A stretch of DNA of 64,000 nucleotides from Conyzicola nivalis_A (GCF_040548875.1 NZ_JBEPSJ010000001.1:1240001-1304000); one strand, 5' to 3'. Positions 48,459 to 58,179 are shown, counted from the first letter of the stretch. The notes: a model not told the origin generated them from the sequence alone. Made by a program: numbers and translations.

Positions 48459-50087
48459 GTGAACCGCACTTTACCCTCCCTCGTTGCCGCCGCGTCTGTG
48501 ATTCTGCTCATTGCCGGTTGTTCGACCCCCGCCGCCGAGAACAGCGGACCCGTCTCGGGCGGCACCCTCGTCTACGCGTCGGGTGACGGCGAGCCCACCT
48601 GCCTCGACCCCCACGTCGGCGGAAACTACCCGCAGGCCCTGGTCGCGACGCAGTACCTCGAGTCGCTCGTGTCGAAGAACTCCGACGGCGAGATCATCCC
48701 CTGGCTCGCGAGCTCGTGGACCGAGTCCGACGACCAGCTCTCCTGGGAGTTCACCCTGCGTGAAGGCGTGACCTTCACCGACGGCACCCCGTTCACCGCC
48801 GAGGCGGTAGCGGCGAACGTGGCCCACCTGCAGAACCCCGAGACGGGGTCGTCGACCGGCTACCTGGCGCTGCAGAAGGTCACCGGCGTCGAGGTCGTCG
48901 ACGACCTGACCGCGCGCGTCACCCTGAGCGAGCCCGACAGCGCCCTGCTCGACTCCTTCTCGCAGACCTGGCTCGCGATCGAGTCGCCCACCGCGCTGGC
49001 GCGCACCGCCGAGGAGAACTGCGAGAGCCCGGTCGGCACGGGCCCGTTCTTCGTCGCGAAGTGGGACCGCCAGCAGTCGATCACCCTCGAGCGCAACGAG
49101 GAGTACACCTCTCCCCCGGCCGACGCCGGTCACGATGGCGTCGCCTACCTCGACGCCATCGAGTGGCGCTTCCTGCCCGACTCTGCCTCGCGCTACGCAG
49201 CGCTGCAGGCCGGGACGGTCGATCTGATCGACAACGTGCAGCCCGACACGATCGTCGCCGCCGAACAGGTCGACGAGATCGAGGAGCTCAACGCGCCGCG
49301 CCCCGGCGCGTCGAACCGCATCGAGCTCAACTCGAGCAAGCCCCCGTTCGACGACATCAGGGTGCGTGAGGCCTTCGTGCGTTCGGCGAACGTCGACGAC
49401 GCGATCACCAGCCTGTTCTTCGACACCGCCGAGCGGTCGTACTCCCCGCTGTCGAGCGTGGAGAAGGAGGCGTTCTCGAAGCCGGAGCTGTTCGGCTACG
49501 ACCAGGACGCCGCGGCGACGCTGCTCGACGAGGCCGGCTGGACCGAGACGGATGCCGACGGCTACCGCGTGAAAGACGGCGTGCGTCTCGAACTCTCCTT
49601 CCCGGTGAGCACGAACCAGTCGATCCCCGCTGAGCAGTCGCTCTTCGAGCAGCTGCAGGCGACCTCTAAGGAGGCCGGCTTCAAGGTGAACCTCGAGCCG
49701 CTCGACCTCTCGAGCTGGTACGGGGCACTCGGCGAGAACGACTACGACCTGGTCAGCGCGCCGTACACGAAGGTGGGGCCCGACGTGCTGCGCATCCTGT
49801 TCGACTCGTCGGGAACCGTCCCGGCGCCCAGCGGATACTTCGCCAACCACTCGCAGGTGAAGGACCCGGCGCTCGACGAGCTGCTGCGCACCGCGGCACA
49901 GTCCTCCGACGCCGACGAGCGGGCCGACCTCTACACCGAGGCGCAGGAGATGGTGCTCGACGGCTACTACGTGCTGCCGCTGTACGACCAGCAGAACCAC
50001 TTCCTGCTGCGCTCCGACGTGGAGGGCGTGCGGGCGATGCCGACTGTGTCGACCCCGACGCTATACGACGCATGGCTGGATCGCTGA
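48459..50087 (+). CDS. ABC transporter substrate-binding lipoprotein, peptide/opine family 5
   Basis: 542 residues from GTG 48459. Lipobox LLIAGCS (Cys about 21). Family SBP_bac_5 pattern: GGTLVYASGDGEPTCLDPHVGG, TFTDGTPFTAEAVAANVAHL, SPVGTGPFFVAKWDRQQSI, FFDTAERSYSPLSS, and YVLPLYDQQNHF near the end. It likely binds peptides, opines or nickel chelates. The gene overlaps the permease start by 16 nt and the four genes to 53726 form one operon. Confidence 0.92.
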   Translation: MNRTLPSLVAAASVILLIAGCSTPAAENSGPVSGGTLVYASGDGEPTCLDPHVGGNYPQALVATQYLESLVSKNSDGEIIPWLASSWTESDDQLSWEFTLREGVTFTDGTPFTAEAVAANVAHLQNPETGSSTGYLALQKVTGVEVVDDLTARVTLSEPDSALLDSFSQTWLAIESPTALARTAEENCESPVGTGPFFVAKWDRQQSITLERNEEYTSPPADAGHDGVAYLDAIEWRFLPDSASRYAALQAGTVDLIDNVQPDTIVAAEQVDEIEELNAPRPGASNRIELNSSKPPFDDIRVREAFVRSANVDDAITSLFFDTAERSYSPLSSVEKEAFSKPELFGYDQDAAATLLDEAGWTETDADGYRVKDGVRLELSFPVSTNQSIPAEQSLFEQLQATSKEAGFKVNLEPLDLSSWYGALGENDYDLVSAPYTKVGPDVLRILFDSSGTVPAPSGYFANHSQVKDPALDELLRTAAQSSDADERADLYTEAQEMVLDGYYVLPLYDQQNHFLLRSDVEGVRAMPTVSTPTLYDAWLDR

Positions 50088-51142
50088 GCGTCGACCTCGT
50101 CGCGGGCGGCTCGCGCCCGGAACCACGTCCTGGCCCGCGCCCTGACGGGGCCGGTACCGACGGGACAGACACCGACGGGGCCGACACCCGTCCGGCACGG
50201 CGCGGTCGGCTGATCCGCTGGGCGGCGCTCCGCCTCGGCGGTGTGCTGTTCGTGCTCTGGGCCGTGGCGACGGTGACGTTCTTCGCCCTGCGGCTCATCC
50301 CCGGCGACCCCGCAGAGGCGATCCTGGGCGGCCCCGGCTCTCAGGCCAGCGCCGAGGCGCTCGCCGAGGCACGGGCCGAGTACGGGCTCGACCAGCCGCT
50401 CTTCACCCAGTACGTCGTGTATCTCGGCCACCTGGCGACCGGCGACCTGGGCACCTCATATGCGCTCCGCGACTCCGTGGCATCCGTCATTCTCGTGAAC
50501 CTCGGCCCGACGCTGCTGCTCGCCCTCGTCTCGCTCGTGGCGGCGCTCGTGCTCGCCCTCGGCCTGGCGGTGTGGTCGACGCGGGGCGGCCGGGTCGCCG
50601 CGGCCGTGGGGTCGCTGCTCGAGATAGTGGCGGCAGCGGTGCCGCACTTCTGGCTCGCGATCTCGCTCATCCTGCTGTTCTCGACCACGCTCGGCTGGCT
50701 GCCGCCGGTGAGCGTGCCCGGCCCTCTGGGCCTCGTGCTGCCGGTGCTCACCCTCGCGGTCCCGCTCGCCGGCTTTCTCGGCCAGGTCATGCGCGAGGCG
50801 CTGCTCGACGCGATGGAGTCGCCGTTCGTGCTGTCGGCGCGAGCCCGCGGCGAGGGAGACGGCGGGGTGTTCTGGCGTCATGCACTGCGGCACGCGGCGA
50901 TCCCCGCGATCGGACTCGTCGGCTGGGCGTTCGGCTCGCTCATCAGCGGCGCGGTCGTGGTCGAGACCATCTTCGCCCGACAGGGCCTCGGCCGCAGCCT
51001 GTTCTCCGCGGTGCAGGGCCGCGACGTGCCGCTCGTGATCGGCGTGGTGCTCGTCGTCGCCCTCGCCTACATGCTGGTCACCACGCTCACCGATCTCGCC
51101 GACCGCGTCGTCGACCCGCGACTGAACCGGGCGTCGCGATGA
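50072..51142 (+). CDS. Peptide-type ABC permease (DppB-like) with extra N-terminal tail
   Basis: 356 residues. The first ~45 residues are a low-complexity Gly/Asp/Thr/Pro segment (GAGTDGTDTDGADT) not seen in DppB. The membrane core starts at LIRWAALRLGGVLFVLWAVATVTF with RLIPGDPA. The EAA loop is ARARGEGDGGVFWRHALRHAAIP, and VETIFARQGLGRSL is family-typical. ATG 50072 is within the binding-protein gene, the second GTG/ATG options being less likely. Confidence 0.9.
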   Translation: MAGSLSVDLVAGGSRPEPRPGPRPDGAGTDGTDTDGADTRPARRGRLIRWAALRLGGVLFVLWAVATVTFFALRLIPGDPAEAILGGPGSQASAEALAEARAEYGLDQPLFTQYVVYLGHLATGDLGTSYALRDSVASVILVNLGPTLLLALVSLVAALVLALGLAVWSTRGGRVAAAVGSLLEIVAAAVPHFWLAISLILLFSTTLGWLPPVSVPGPLGLVLPVLTLAVPLAGFLGQVMREALLDAMESPFVLSARARGEGDGGVFWRHALRHAAIPAIGLVGWAFGSLISGAVVVETIFARQGLGRSLFSAVQGRDVPLVIGVVLVVALAYMLVTTLTDLADRVVDPRLNRASR

Positions 51143-51984
51143 AGCGGCTCGAAAAGCGGCCGGGCGCTGTGCGACCACGCGGTACGCGCCCGCGCGTCAT
51201 GGAGACCGCCGCCCTCGTCGTCATCGCGTTCCTCGCCCTCGCCGCCCTCGCACCATCCGTGCTCGCCCCGGGCGACCCGCTCGCCATCGCTCCGCTCGAC
51301 AGCTTCCAGCCGCCGTCGCTCGCGCACGTCTTCGGCACCGACGAGTCGGGGCGCGACATCTACACCCGGGTCATCCACGGCACCGGCGCCTCCCTCCTCA
51401 TCGGAATCGCCGCCACCGCGATCGGCCTCGGCCTCGCCCTCGTCTTCGGCCTGCTCGCCGGCTTCGGCCCGCGCTGGCTCGACTTCGGCACCACGCGTTT
51501 TCTCGAAGTGCTCTTCGCCTTCCCCGGCCTGCTCTTCGCGCTGCTGTTCATCGTGGTCTACGGTCCGGGCGTCGTCACCTCCACGATCGCCGTCGGCCTC
51601 TCCACGGCGCCCGGCTACGCGCGGATCATCCGCAGCCGGGTGATCCAGGTGCGCACCTCCCCGTACCTCGAGGCCGCCCTCGTACTCGGCCGCGGACGTC
51701 CGAGCCGAATCGTGCGCCACGTGCTGCCGAACGTCGCCGGCTCGCTGTTCGTGCTCGCGACCCTCGGCATCGGCCAGTCGATCGTGTGGGCGTCGTCGCT
51801 CAGCTACCTCGGGCTCGGGGCCGTGCCGCCCGCCGCCGAGTGGGGCGCCATGCTCTCCGCCGGACGCACCTACATCGCGTCGTTCTGGTGGATGACGTTC
51901 TTCCCCGGACTGTTCATCGTGCTGAGCGCCGCGGCCACCACCCTGCTCGGCCGCGGAATCCAGCAGCGGGGGCGGGAGTCGTGA
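51139..51984 (+). CDS. Peptide-type ABC permease (DppC-like)
   Basis: 281 residues from ATG 51139, overlapping the first permease stop (ATGA). GTDESGRDIYTRVIHGTGASL and EAALVLGRGRPSRIVRHVLPNVAGSLF are the DppC N-terminal and EAA-loop signatures, and SLSYLGLGAVPPAAEWGAML follows. Forms the channel with the preceding permease. About six helices. Confidence 0.92.
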   Translation: MKRLEKRPGAVRPRGTRPRVMETAALVVIAFLALAALAPSVLAPGDPLAIAPLDSFQPPSLAHVFGTDESGRDIYTRVIHGTGASLLIGIAATAIGLGLALVFGLLAGFGPRWLDFGTTRFLEVLFAFPGLLFALLFIVVYGPGVVTSTIAVGLSTAPGYARIIRSRVIQVRTSPYLEAALVLGRGRPSRIVRHVLPNVAGSLFVLATLGIGQSIVWASSLSYLGLGAVPPAAEWGAMLSAGRTYIASFWWMTFFPGLFIVLSAAATTLLGRGIQQRGRES

Positions 51985-53726
51985 GCGCCTTGCTCTCAGT
52001 GCGCGGACTGCGCGTGCGCTTCGGCGACGCGGAGGTCGTCTCCGACGTCTCGTTCGACGTCGCCGCCGGCGAGTGCATCGGCATCGTCGGCGAGTCAGGC
52101 TCGGGCAAGAGCGTCACGGCGCGCGCCCTGCTCGGTCTCGCCGGACGCCAGGCCAGCGTGACCGCCGACGAGCTGCGGTTCGACGAGACGCAGATTCTGG
52201 ATGCCTCGGCGGCACGCCTGCGCTCGCTCCGAGGCCGCGAGGTCGGCTACGTGTCGCAGGGCGCGCTCGTCGCCCTCGACCCGCTGCGACCCGTCGGGCG
52301 TGAGATCTCGGACTCCCTGCGCCTCCACACATCGAGCACACCCGCACAGCGTCGTGCGCGTGTGCTCGAGCTGCTCGCCGACGTCGGCGTGCCCGACCCG
52401 GAGCTGCGCGCCGGGCAGCGCCCCGACGAGCTCTCCGGCGGCCTGCGTCAGCGCGCGGTGATCGCATCGGCGATCGCGCTCGGCCCGCGGCTGATCATCG
52501 CCGACGAGCCGACGACCGCGCTCGACTCGACCGTGCAGGCCGGCATCCTCGACCTGCTCGAACGGCTGCGATCCGAGGGCGCCGCGCTCGTGCTGATCAG
52601 CCACGACCTCGCGGTGGTGTCGCGGCTGGCCTCCCGCGTGCTGGTGATGCACGAGGGCCGCATCGTGGAGAGCGGACCGAGCGCCTCCGTGCTGGCCGAG
52701 CCGCAGCATCCGTACACCCGCCGTCTCATCGCGGCCGTCCCCACCGACCGCCCCCGCGGCACCCGGCTGGGCCCGGCGCCCGCCGTCCCTGTCCCCTCCC
52801 CGGCGCCCGCCGTCCCGGTCCCCTCCCCGGCCACCCCGGCGCCCGCCACCTCCCTCAACGGAAATTCAGGAGTTACGCCCGTGGCCGGTCGCGATTCCGC
52901 GCATCCCCGGCGGGCGGAGGCGCTTACTCCTGAATTTCCGAGCACACCCGTCGTGGTGGCGGCGGGGCTCAGCCGAAGCTTCGGGGCGCGGCTGGCCGTC
53001 GACGACGTGAGCTTCACGCTCGAGCGGGGCCGCACGCTCGGCATCGTCGGCGAGAGCGGTTCGGGAAAGACGACGGTGGCGCGCCTGGTGCTCGCGCTCG
53101 ACCGGCCCGACTCCGGCGACGTGCGCCTGCTCGGCGAGCCGTGGTCGACCGCCACCGAACGCGAACGCCGTCCGCTGCGCCCCCGCGTCGGCGCGATCTA
53201 CCAGGACGCCCTCAGCTCGTTCGACCCGCGGAAGACGGTCGGCCAGATAGTGGCGGATGCCCTCACCCACGGCCGCTCGCAGCGTGCCGGAGTCGAGGTG
53301 GCCGATCTGCTGCGCCGCGTGGGCCTCGACGAACGGGTGATGAACCGACGTCCGGCGAGACTCTCCGGCGGACAGCAGCAGCGGGTCGCGATCGCGCGCG
53401 CCATCGCTCCCGCCCCCGATCTGATCGTGTGCGACGAACCGGTGTCGAGCCTCGACGTGTCGGTGCAGGCACAGGTGCTCGACCTGCTCGACGAGCTGCA
53501 ACGCGACCTGGGTCTCAGCTACCTGTTCATCACCCACGACCTCGGTGTCGTGCGGCACGTGAGCGACGAGGTGCTCGTGATGCGCGCCGGCCGAGTGGTC
53601 GAGCGGGGTGCGACCGAGCAGGTCTTCGGCGCGCCGCAGCACGAGTACACGCGGGCGCTGTTCGCCTCGGCTCCGCGCATCGGCGGCGACCTCGACCTCT
53701 GGCCAGTGCCGTCGGTCGGGTCCTAG
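51981..53726 (+). CDS. Fused ABC transporter ATPase (DppD-DppF type)
   Basis: 581 residues from GTG 51981, overlapping the permease stop (GTGA). Two complete ATPase domains: Walker A GESGSGKSV and GESGSGKTT, signatures LSGGLRQRAVIASAI and LSGGQQQRVAIARAI, Walker B IIADEPTTALDST and IVCDEPVSSLDVS. The first domain ends with the oligopeptide-type HPYTRRLIAAVP. The ~60-residue linker is encoded by two 27-bp direct repeats and then a palindromic repeat read in frame. It powers the peptide-type importer. Confidence 0.95.
   Translation: MSALLSVRGLRVRFGDAEVVSDVSFDVAAGECIGIVGESGSGKSVTARALLGLAGRQASVTADELRFDETQILDASAARLRSLRGREVGYVSQGALVALDPLRPVGREISDSLRLHTSSTPAQRRARVLELLADVGVPDPELRAGQRPDELSGGLRQRAVIASAIALGPRLIIADEPTTALDSTVQAGILDLLERLRSEGAALVLISHDLAVVSRLASRVLVMHEGRIVESGPSASVLAEPQHPYTRRLIAAVPTDRPRGTRLGPAPAVPVPSPAPAVPVPSPATPAPATSLNGNSGVTPVAGRDSAHPRRAEALTPEFPSTPVVVAAGLSRSFGARLAVDDVSFTLERGRTLGIVGESGSGKTTVARLVLALDRPDSGDVRLLGEPWSTATERERRPLRPRVGAIYQDALSSFDPRKTVGQIVADALTHGRSQRAGVEVADLLRRVGLDERVMNRRPARLSGGQQQRVAIARAIAPAPDLIVCDEPVSSLDVSVQAQVLDLLDELQRDLGLSYLFITHDLGVVRHVSDEVLVMRAGRVVERGATEQVFGAPQHEYTRALFASAPRIGGDLDLWPVPSVGS
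52774..52827. repeat. Two 27-bp direct repeats in the ATPase linker
   Basis: The 27-bp unit at 52774-52800 recurs at 52801-52827 with one base changed and encodes PAPAVPVPS twice. It lengthens the flexible linker between the two ATPase domains. Confidence 0.7.
52859..52940. repeat. 82-bp palindromic repeat inserted in frame in the ATPase linker
   Basis: The ends are perfect 15-bp inverted repeats (CGGAAATTCAGGAGT and its complement) around a 52-bp GC-rich centre. The element is read through in frame as NGNSGVTP...ALTPEFPS. It has no ORF of its own, so it looks like a REP/MITE-like non-autonomous element. Confidence 0.65.
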
Positions 53727-53750
53727 ACTCGTCGCGGACGGAAGGACACG

Positions 53751-54572
53751 ATGAGCGACGAGACACCGACCGAGAAGTTCGACCCGAAGAAGGACGGGGC
53801 CACCCCGCAGGGTGAGCCGCCCACGACCCCGATCGAGCCGAACGAGCCGTCGCCGGAAACCGCCGCGTCGCCCCCCGAGTCCCCGACGGAATACGCGCCC
53901 ACCCGCCGAATGCCGGCGCAGGACCTGCCGTCGAACCGCCAAGACCCCGCGCACTGGCCGCCGGTCGACTCGACGCCCACTGTGCGCACCACCCCGCCCG
54001 CGACGACCCCGCCCGGCCGCGCGACGACGTACACCGCGACGTCTACCTCGGCGACCAATCCCGACGAGCCGAAGAAGAAGCACACCCTCATGTGGTGGCT
54101 GATCGGCATCGGCGCCGCCCTGCTCATCGCCCTCATCGTCCTGCTGATCACCTTGTTCGGCGGGGCGGACGAGCCCGCCGTGGCCCCGACTCCCACCGAG
54201 TCGAGCGCCGCACCCGAGCCCGAGCCGACGCCGAGCGAGGAGCCGGAACCCGAGCCGACCCAGACCGTCGCGCCCCCAGTCACGAGCCCCACCTTCGCCA
54301 CCTTCACCGCACCGGCCAACGCAGCCTGCGAGGAGGGCGAAGACGAGGCGCCGCTCACCTTCTCCTGGTCGAGCAGCGACGCCACTACGGCCTACATCGG
54401 CGTGGGAACGCAGAACGCGGCGCTCAACCCGACCTTCAGCGACCTGCCGCCGACCGCGACGTTCGACGAGCTGAGCTACGACTGCAGTGTGCCCAGCGAG
54501 GTCTACACGGTCACGCTCGAAGACTCCGAGGGCCGCCTCGCGAGCAACACGGTCACCGTCACGGCGCGGTAG
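53751..54572 (+). CDS. Single-pass membrane protein with extracellular Ig-like domain
   Basis: 273 residues. The first ~110 residues are Pro/Thr/Glu-rich and disordered, one helix follows (HTLMWWLIGIGAALLIALIV), then a Pro/Glu/Thr linker and a ~95-residue beta-rich domain (SPTFATFTAPANAACEEGED, DELSYDCSVPSEVYTVTLED). Two cysteines could form a disulfide in that domain. Function unknown. It sits in a 67-bp-spaced position before valS on the same strand. Confidence 0.65.
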   Translation: MSDETPTEKFDPKKDGATPQGEPPTTPIEPNEPSPETAASPPESPTEYAPTRRMPAQDLPSNRQDPAHWPPVDSTPTVRTTPPATTPPGRATTYTATSTSATNPDEPKKKHTLMWWLIGIGAALLIALIVLLITLFGGADEPAVAPTPTESSAAPEPEPTPSEEPEPEPTQTVAPPVTSPTFATFTAPANAACEEGEDEAPLTFSWSSSDATTAYIGVGTQNAALNPTFSDLPPTATFDELSYDCSVPSEVYTVTLEDSEGRLASNTVTVTAR

Positions 54573-54639
54573 ATTAGGGGCTGAACCCCAGCCAGGCACC
54601 TCACCAACGACACGGTGCCGTCTATAGAACCGGAGCACC

Positions 54640-57204
54640 ATGCCCAACGCCATGCCCGACAAGCCCGCCCTCGAAGGACTCGAAGACAAGTGGGGCTCCG
54701 CCTGGGAGGAGCGCGGCACGTACCTCTTCGACCGCGCGGCGGCCGCCAAGGCCAACGTCTTCTCGATCGACACTCCCCCGCCGACCGCGTCGGGCAGCCT
54801 GCACATCGGGCACGTCTTCAGCTACACCCACATGGACCTCATCGCGCGCTACCAGCGCATGCTCGGCCGTGACATCTTCTACCCGATGGGCTGGGACGAC
54901 AACGGCCTGCCCACCGAGCGCCGCGTGCAGAACTACTACGGCGTGCGCTGCGACCCCTCGCTGCCCTACGTCGAGGGCTACGTCGCCCCGCTCGAGGGCG
55001 GGGAGAACGCCTCCTCCAAGGCCGCCGACCAGGTTCCCGTCTCGCGCCGCAACTTCATCGAGCTGTGCGAGAGGCTCACCGCCGAAGACGAGAAGCAGTT
55101 CGAACTGCTCTGGCGCCAGCTGGGCCTCAGCGTCGACTGGACCCAGTCGTACCGCACCATCGGCGAAGACGCCCAGCGTGCCGCCCAGCGCGCGTTCCTG
55201 CGCAACATCGAGCGCGGCGAGGCCTACCAGGCCGACGCCCCCACCCTCTGGGACGTCACTTTCCGCACCGCGGTCGCCCAGGCCGAGCTCGAAGACAAGG
55301 AGATGCCGGCGGCTTACCACCGCCTCGCGTTCCACAAGGCAGACGGCGACGACGTCTTCATCGAGACGACCCGCCCGGAGCTGTTGGCGGCCTGTGTGGC
55401 CCTCGTGGCGCATCCGGACGACGACCGCTACAAGCACCTCTTCGGCACCAACGTCACCACCCCGGTCTTCGGAGTCGAGGTCCCGGTCGTCGCCCACCAC
55501 CTCGCCCAGATCGACAAGGGCTCGGGCATCGCCATGATCTGCACGTTCGGCGACGTGACCGACGTCATCTGGTGGCGTGAACTCGACCTGCCGAACCGCA
55601 CCATCATCGGCGCCGACGGACGCATAGTGGCGGATGCGCCCGAGGCCATCACCTCCGACGCCGCGCGCGCCGCCTACGCCGAGATAGCCGGCAAGACCGT
55701 CTTCAGCGCCAAGGCCAAGATGGTCGAGCTGCTCAAGGCGAGCGGCGAGATGATCGGCGACGCGAAGCCCATCACGCACTCGGTGAAGTTCTTCGAGAAG
55801 GGCGACAAGCCGCTCGAGATCATCTCGACGCACCAGTGGTACATCGCCAACGGCGCCCGCGACGCCGACCTGCGCGCCCGGCTGCTGCAGCGCGGCAAGG
55901 ACGTGAACTTCGTCCCCGACTTCATGCGCGTGCGCTACGAGAACTGGGTGGGCGGGCTCACCGGCGACTGGCTGATCTCCCGCCAGCGCTTCTTCGGCGT
56001 GCCGATCCCCGTCTGGTACGAGCTCGACGCCGACGGCGAGAAGGGCCGCGTGATCGTGCCGACCGAGGCCGACCTGCCCGTCGACCCGGCGTCGCACACG
56101 GCTCCCGGCTTCGACGAGAGCCAGCGCGGCGTGCCCGGCGGCTTCGTCGGCGAGGTCGACATCATGGACACCTGGGCCACCTCGAGCCTCACCCCGCAGA
56201 TCGCCGGAGGCTGGGAGACCGACCCCGAACTGTTCGACCTCGTCTTCCCGTACTCCCTGCGCAGCCAGGGCCAGGACATCATCCGCACCTGGCTGTTCTC
56301 CACGGTGCTGCGCGCCGAGCAGGAGTCGGGCGTCGCCCCGTGGAAGAACGCCGGCATCTCCGGCTTCATCGTCGACCCCGACCGTAAGAAGATGTCGAAG
56401 TCGAAGGGCAACGTCGTCACCCCCAAGGGCATGCTCGACGATCACGGCTCCGACGCGGTGCGCTACTGGGCCGCCTCGTCCAGGCTCGGCACGGACGCGG
56501 CCTTCGACCCGCAGAACCCCAAGCAGATCAAGATCGGCCGCCGACTCGCGATCAAGGTGCTCAACGCGGCGAAGTTCGTGTACTCGTTCCCGGAGCCCGT
56601 CGCTGGGGCCGGCGTCACCGAGGACCTCGACGTCGACCTGCTCGCCGAGCTCAACCGCGTGGTCACCATCGCCACGAAGGCATTCGACGAGTTCGACCAC
56701 GCCCGCGCCCTCGAGACCACCGAGCACTTCTTCTGGGTCTTCTGCGACGACTACCTCGAGCTGGTCAAGGAGCGCGCCTACGGCTCGGCCACTCCCGAGG
56801 GACAGGCCTCGGCGGTCATCACGCTGCGCACCGCAGTGAACGTGCTGCTGCGCCTGTTCGCCCCCTTCATCCCGTTCGCGACCGAGGAGGTCTGGAGCTG
56901 GACTCACGACACCTCGGTGCACACGGCCGCCTGGCCCGTCGTGCCCGAGGGCGCACCGGAGCCCACCGGGCTGCTGCCGCTCGTGAGCGAGGCGCTGATC
57001 AGCATCCGCCGCGCGAAGACCGACGCGAAGGCGTCGCAGAAGACGCTCGTCACCTCGGCGACCATCTCCGGTCCCGCGATGCTCGAGCTCGGACTCGAAG
57101 ACCTGCAGGGCGTCGGACGCATCGAGACCGTCACCTTCATCGAGTCCGACTCGGTGTCGGTGAGCGACATCGTGCTCGCCGAGCAGCCTGCGGCCGAGGT
57201 GTGA
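54640..57204 (+). CDS. valS: Valyl-tRNA synthetase (form without C-terminal coiled-coil arm)
   Basis: 854 residues from ATG 54640 (ATG 54652 possible). HIGH at 55-58 (SGSLHIGHVF), MGWDDNGLPTERRVQ, and KMSKS at 584-588 (RKKMSKSKGNVVTP). The CP1 editing domain is present. The C-terminus ends in EIDI...VLAEQPAAEV without the usual ~60-residue coiled-coil arm, as in the archaeal-like ValRS of some actinobacteria. A GAACCGG ribosome-binding-like segment lies before the ATG. Confidence 0.95.
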   Translation: MPNAMPDKPALEGLEDKWGSAWEERGTYLFDRAAAAKANVFSIDTPPPTASGSLHIGHVFSYTHMDLIARYQRMLGRDIFYPMGWDDNGLPTERRVQNYYGVRCDPSLPYVEGYVAPLEGGENASSKAADQVPVSRRNFIELCERLTAEDEKQFELLWRQLGLSVDWTQSYRTIGEDAQRAAQRAFLRNIERGEAYQADAPTLWDVTFRTAVAQAELEDKEMPAAYHRLAFHKADGDDVFIETTRPELLAACVALVAHPDDDRYKHLFGTNVTTPVFGVEVPVVAHHLAQIDKGSGIAMICTFGDVTDVIWWRELDLPNRTIIGADGRIVADAPEAITSDAARAAYAEIAGKTVFSAKAKMVELLKASGEMIGDAKPITHSVKFFEKGDKPLEIISTHQWYIANGARDADLRARLLQRGKDVNFVPDFMRVRYENWVGGLTGDWLISRQRFFGVPIPVWYELDADGEKGRVIVPTEADLPVDPASHTAPGFDESQRGVPGGFVGEVDIMDTWATSSLTPQIAGGWETDPELFDLVFPYSLRSQGQDIIRTWLFSTVLRAEQESGVAPWKNAGISGFIVDPDRKKMSKSKGNVVTPKGMLDDHGSDAVRYWAASSRLGTDAAFDPQNPKQIKIGRRLAIKVLNAAKFVYSFPEPVAGAGVTEDLDVDLLAELNRVVTIATKAFDEFDHARALETTEHFFWVFCDDYLELVKERAYGSATPEGQASAVITLRTAVNVLLRLFAPFIPFATEEVWSWTHDTSVHTAAWPVVPEGAPEPTGLLPLVSEALISIRRAKTDAKASQKTLVTSATISGPAMLELGLEDLQGVGRIETVTFIESDSVSVSDIVLAEQPAAEV

Positions 57205-57653
57205 TGAGCGTCGTCGTCCGCCCGGCCGAGCCCGGCGACCGTGACGCCTGGGCTCGGCTGTTCGTCGACTACGGGGTCTTCTACGAGACCGCGTTCGACG
57301 AGTCCGTGCTGTCGGGCGTGTGGGGATGGATCATGGATGCCTCGCACGAGGTCAACGCCGTCGTGGCGACCGACGACACGGGCGACCTCGTCGGCTTCGC
57401 CCACTACCGTCGTCAGGCCGACACGTTCACGGCCGGCACCGGCTGGACGCTCGACGACCTGTACGTCTCTCCCGACGCGCGCGGCTCGGGTGCCGCCACG
57501 GCGCTGATCGACGCGGTCGTCGCGGCTGCGACGGCCGGCGGCGGCGGCACGCTGCGCTGGATCACCGCCGCAGACAACGCCCGCGCACAGCGCGTGTACG
57601 ACCGGGTCGCCACTCGCGCGGGCTGGGTCACCTACGAGAAGGAGCTCGGCTGA
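57204..57653 (+). CDS. GNAT-family acetyltransferase
   Basis: 149 residues from ATG 57204, sharing one base with the valS TGA; GTG 57201 is a less likely start. The acetyl-CoA loop is LDDLYVSPDARGSGAATALI (motif A, with RxxGxA-like RGSGAA) and the C-terminal part is ITAADNARAQRVYDRVATRAGW. Substrate unknown. It is probably co-transcribed with valS and the small protein that follows (TGATG). Confidence 0.88.
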   Translation: MSVVVRPAEPGDRDAWARLFVDYGVFYETAFDESVLSGVWGWIMDASHEVNAVVATDDTGDLVGFAHYRRQADTFTAGTGWTLDDLYVSPDARGSGAATALIDAVVAAATAGGGGTLRWITAADNARAQRVYDRVATRAGWVTYEKELG

Positions 57654-57901
57654 TGCAACTCGGAACCCGCTGGAGCGTCGGAGGCCCGACCCCCGAACGC
57701 CTGCCACCGTCGGTGGTGCTGGCCGTGCGCGATGTGGAGTCGCAGCTCGCCGAGGTCGACACGAGCCAGTGGCGCTGGACGCTCACGTGGCTCGAGGGTC
57801 GGCCCGTCGTCGAGTTGGACGACGGGACGACGATCCGCGTCGACCACGCCGGCAACGTCACGACGAGCTTCGACGGCGGAGACGACGCCGACCACCACTA
57901 G
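57653..57901 (+). CDS. Hypothetical protein, 82 aa
   Basis: 82 residues from ATG 57653, overlapping the GNAT stop (TGATG). Beta-rich (WRWTLTWLEGRPVVELDDGTTIRVD), with an acidic His-rich end. No family recognised. It ends 21 bp before the convergent small membrane protein gene. Confidence 0.6.
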   Translation: MQLGTRWSVGGPTPERLPPSVVLAVRDVESQLAEVDTSQWRWTLTWLEGRPVVELDDGTTIRVDHAGNVTTSFDGGDDADHH

Positions 57902-57921
57902 CCCGATCGGTAGCCGGGCAG

Positions 57922-58146
57922 CTAGCCCAGCCGGTACAGCTGGTTGGCGCCCAGGTCGCGGGCGGCGGTGATGTGCTCGACCTCGCGTCTGTTGAGCTCG
58001 CGCAGGTACTGCTGCTCGTGACTGATCTGCGGACGGAGGTCTCGGCGGAGACTCCATGCCACGAGGGCGGTGCCGATGGCGAGCGCTAGTCGATCGAGCG
58101 CTGTCGGCTGAGCCTCGCGCCGCGTGATTGTGCTTGCGGCATTCAT
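57922..58146 (-). CDS. Small single-pass membrane protein
   Basis: 74 residues from ATG 58146, with a hydrophobic segment LALAIGTALVAWSL, then a basic patch and a C-terminal amphipathic region (ELNRREVEHITAARDLGANQL). The ribosome site GGGAAGGGAA precedes it. Unknown function; the gene lies 33 bp downstream of the ArsR-like regulator stop and is probably co-transcribed with it. Confidence 0.6.
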   Translation of the reverse strand: MNAASTITRREAQPTALDRLALAIGTALVAWSLRRDLRPQISHEQQYLRELNRREVEHITAARDLGANQLYRLG

Positions 58147-58179
58147 TGCAATTCCCTTCCCTTTGACGTGAATCTAGAC

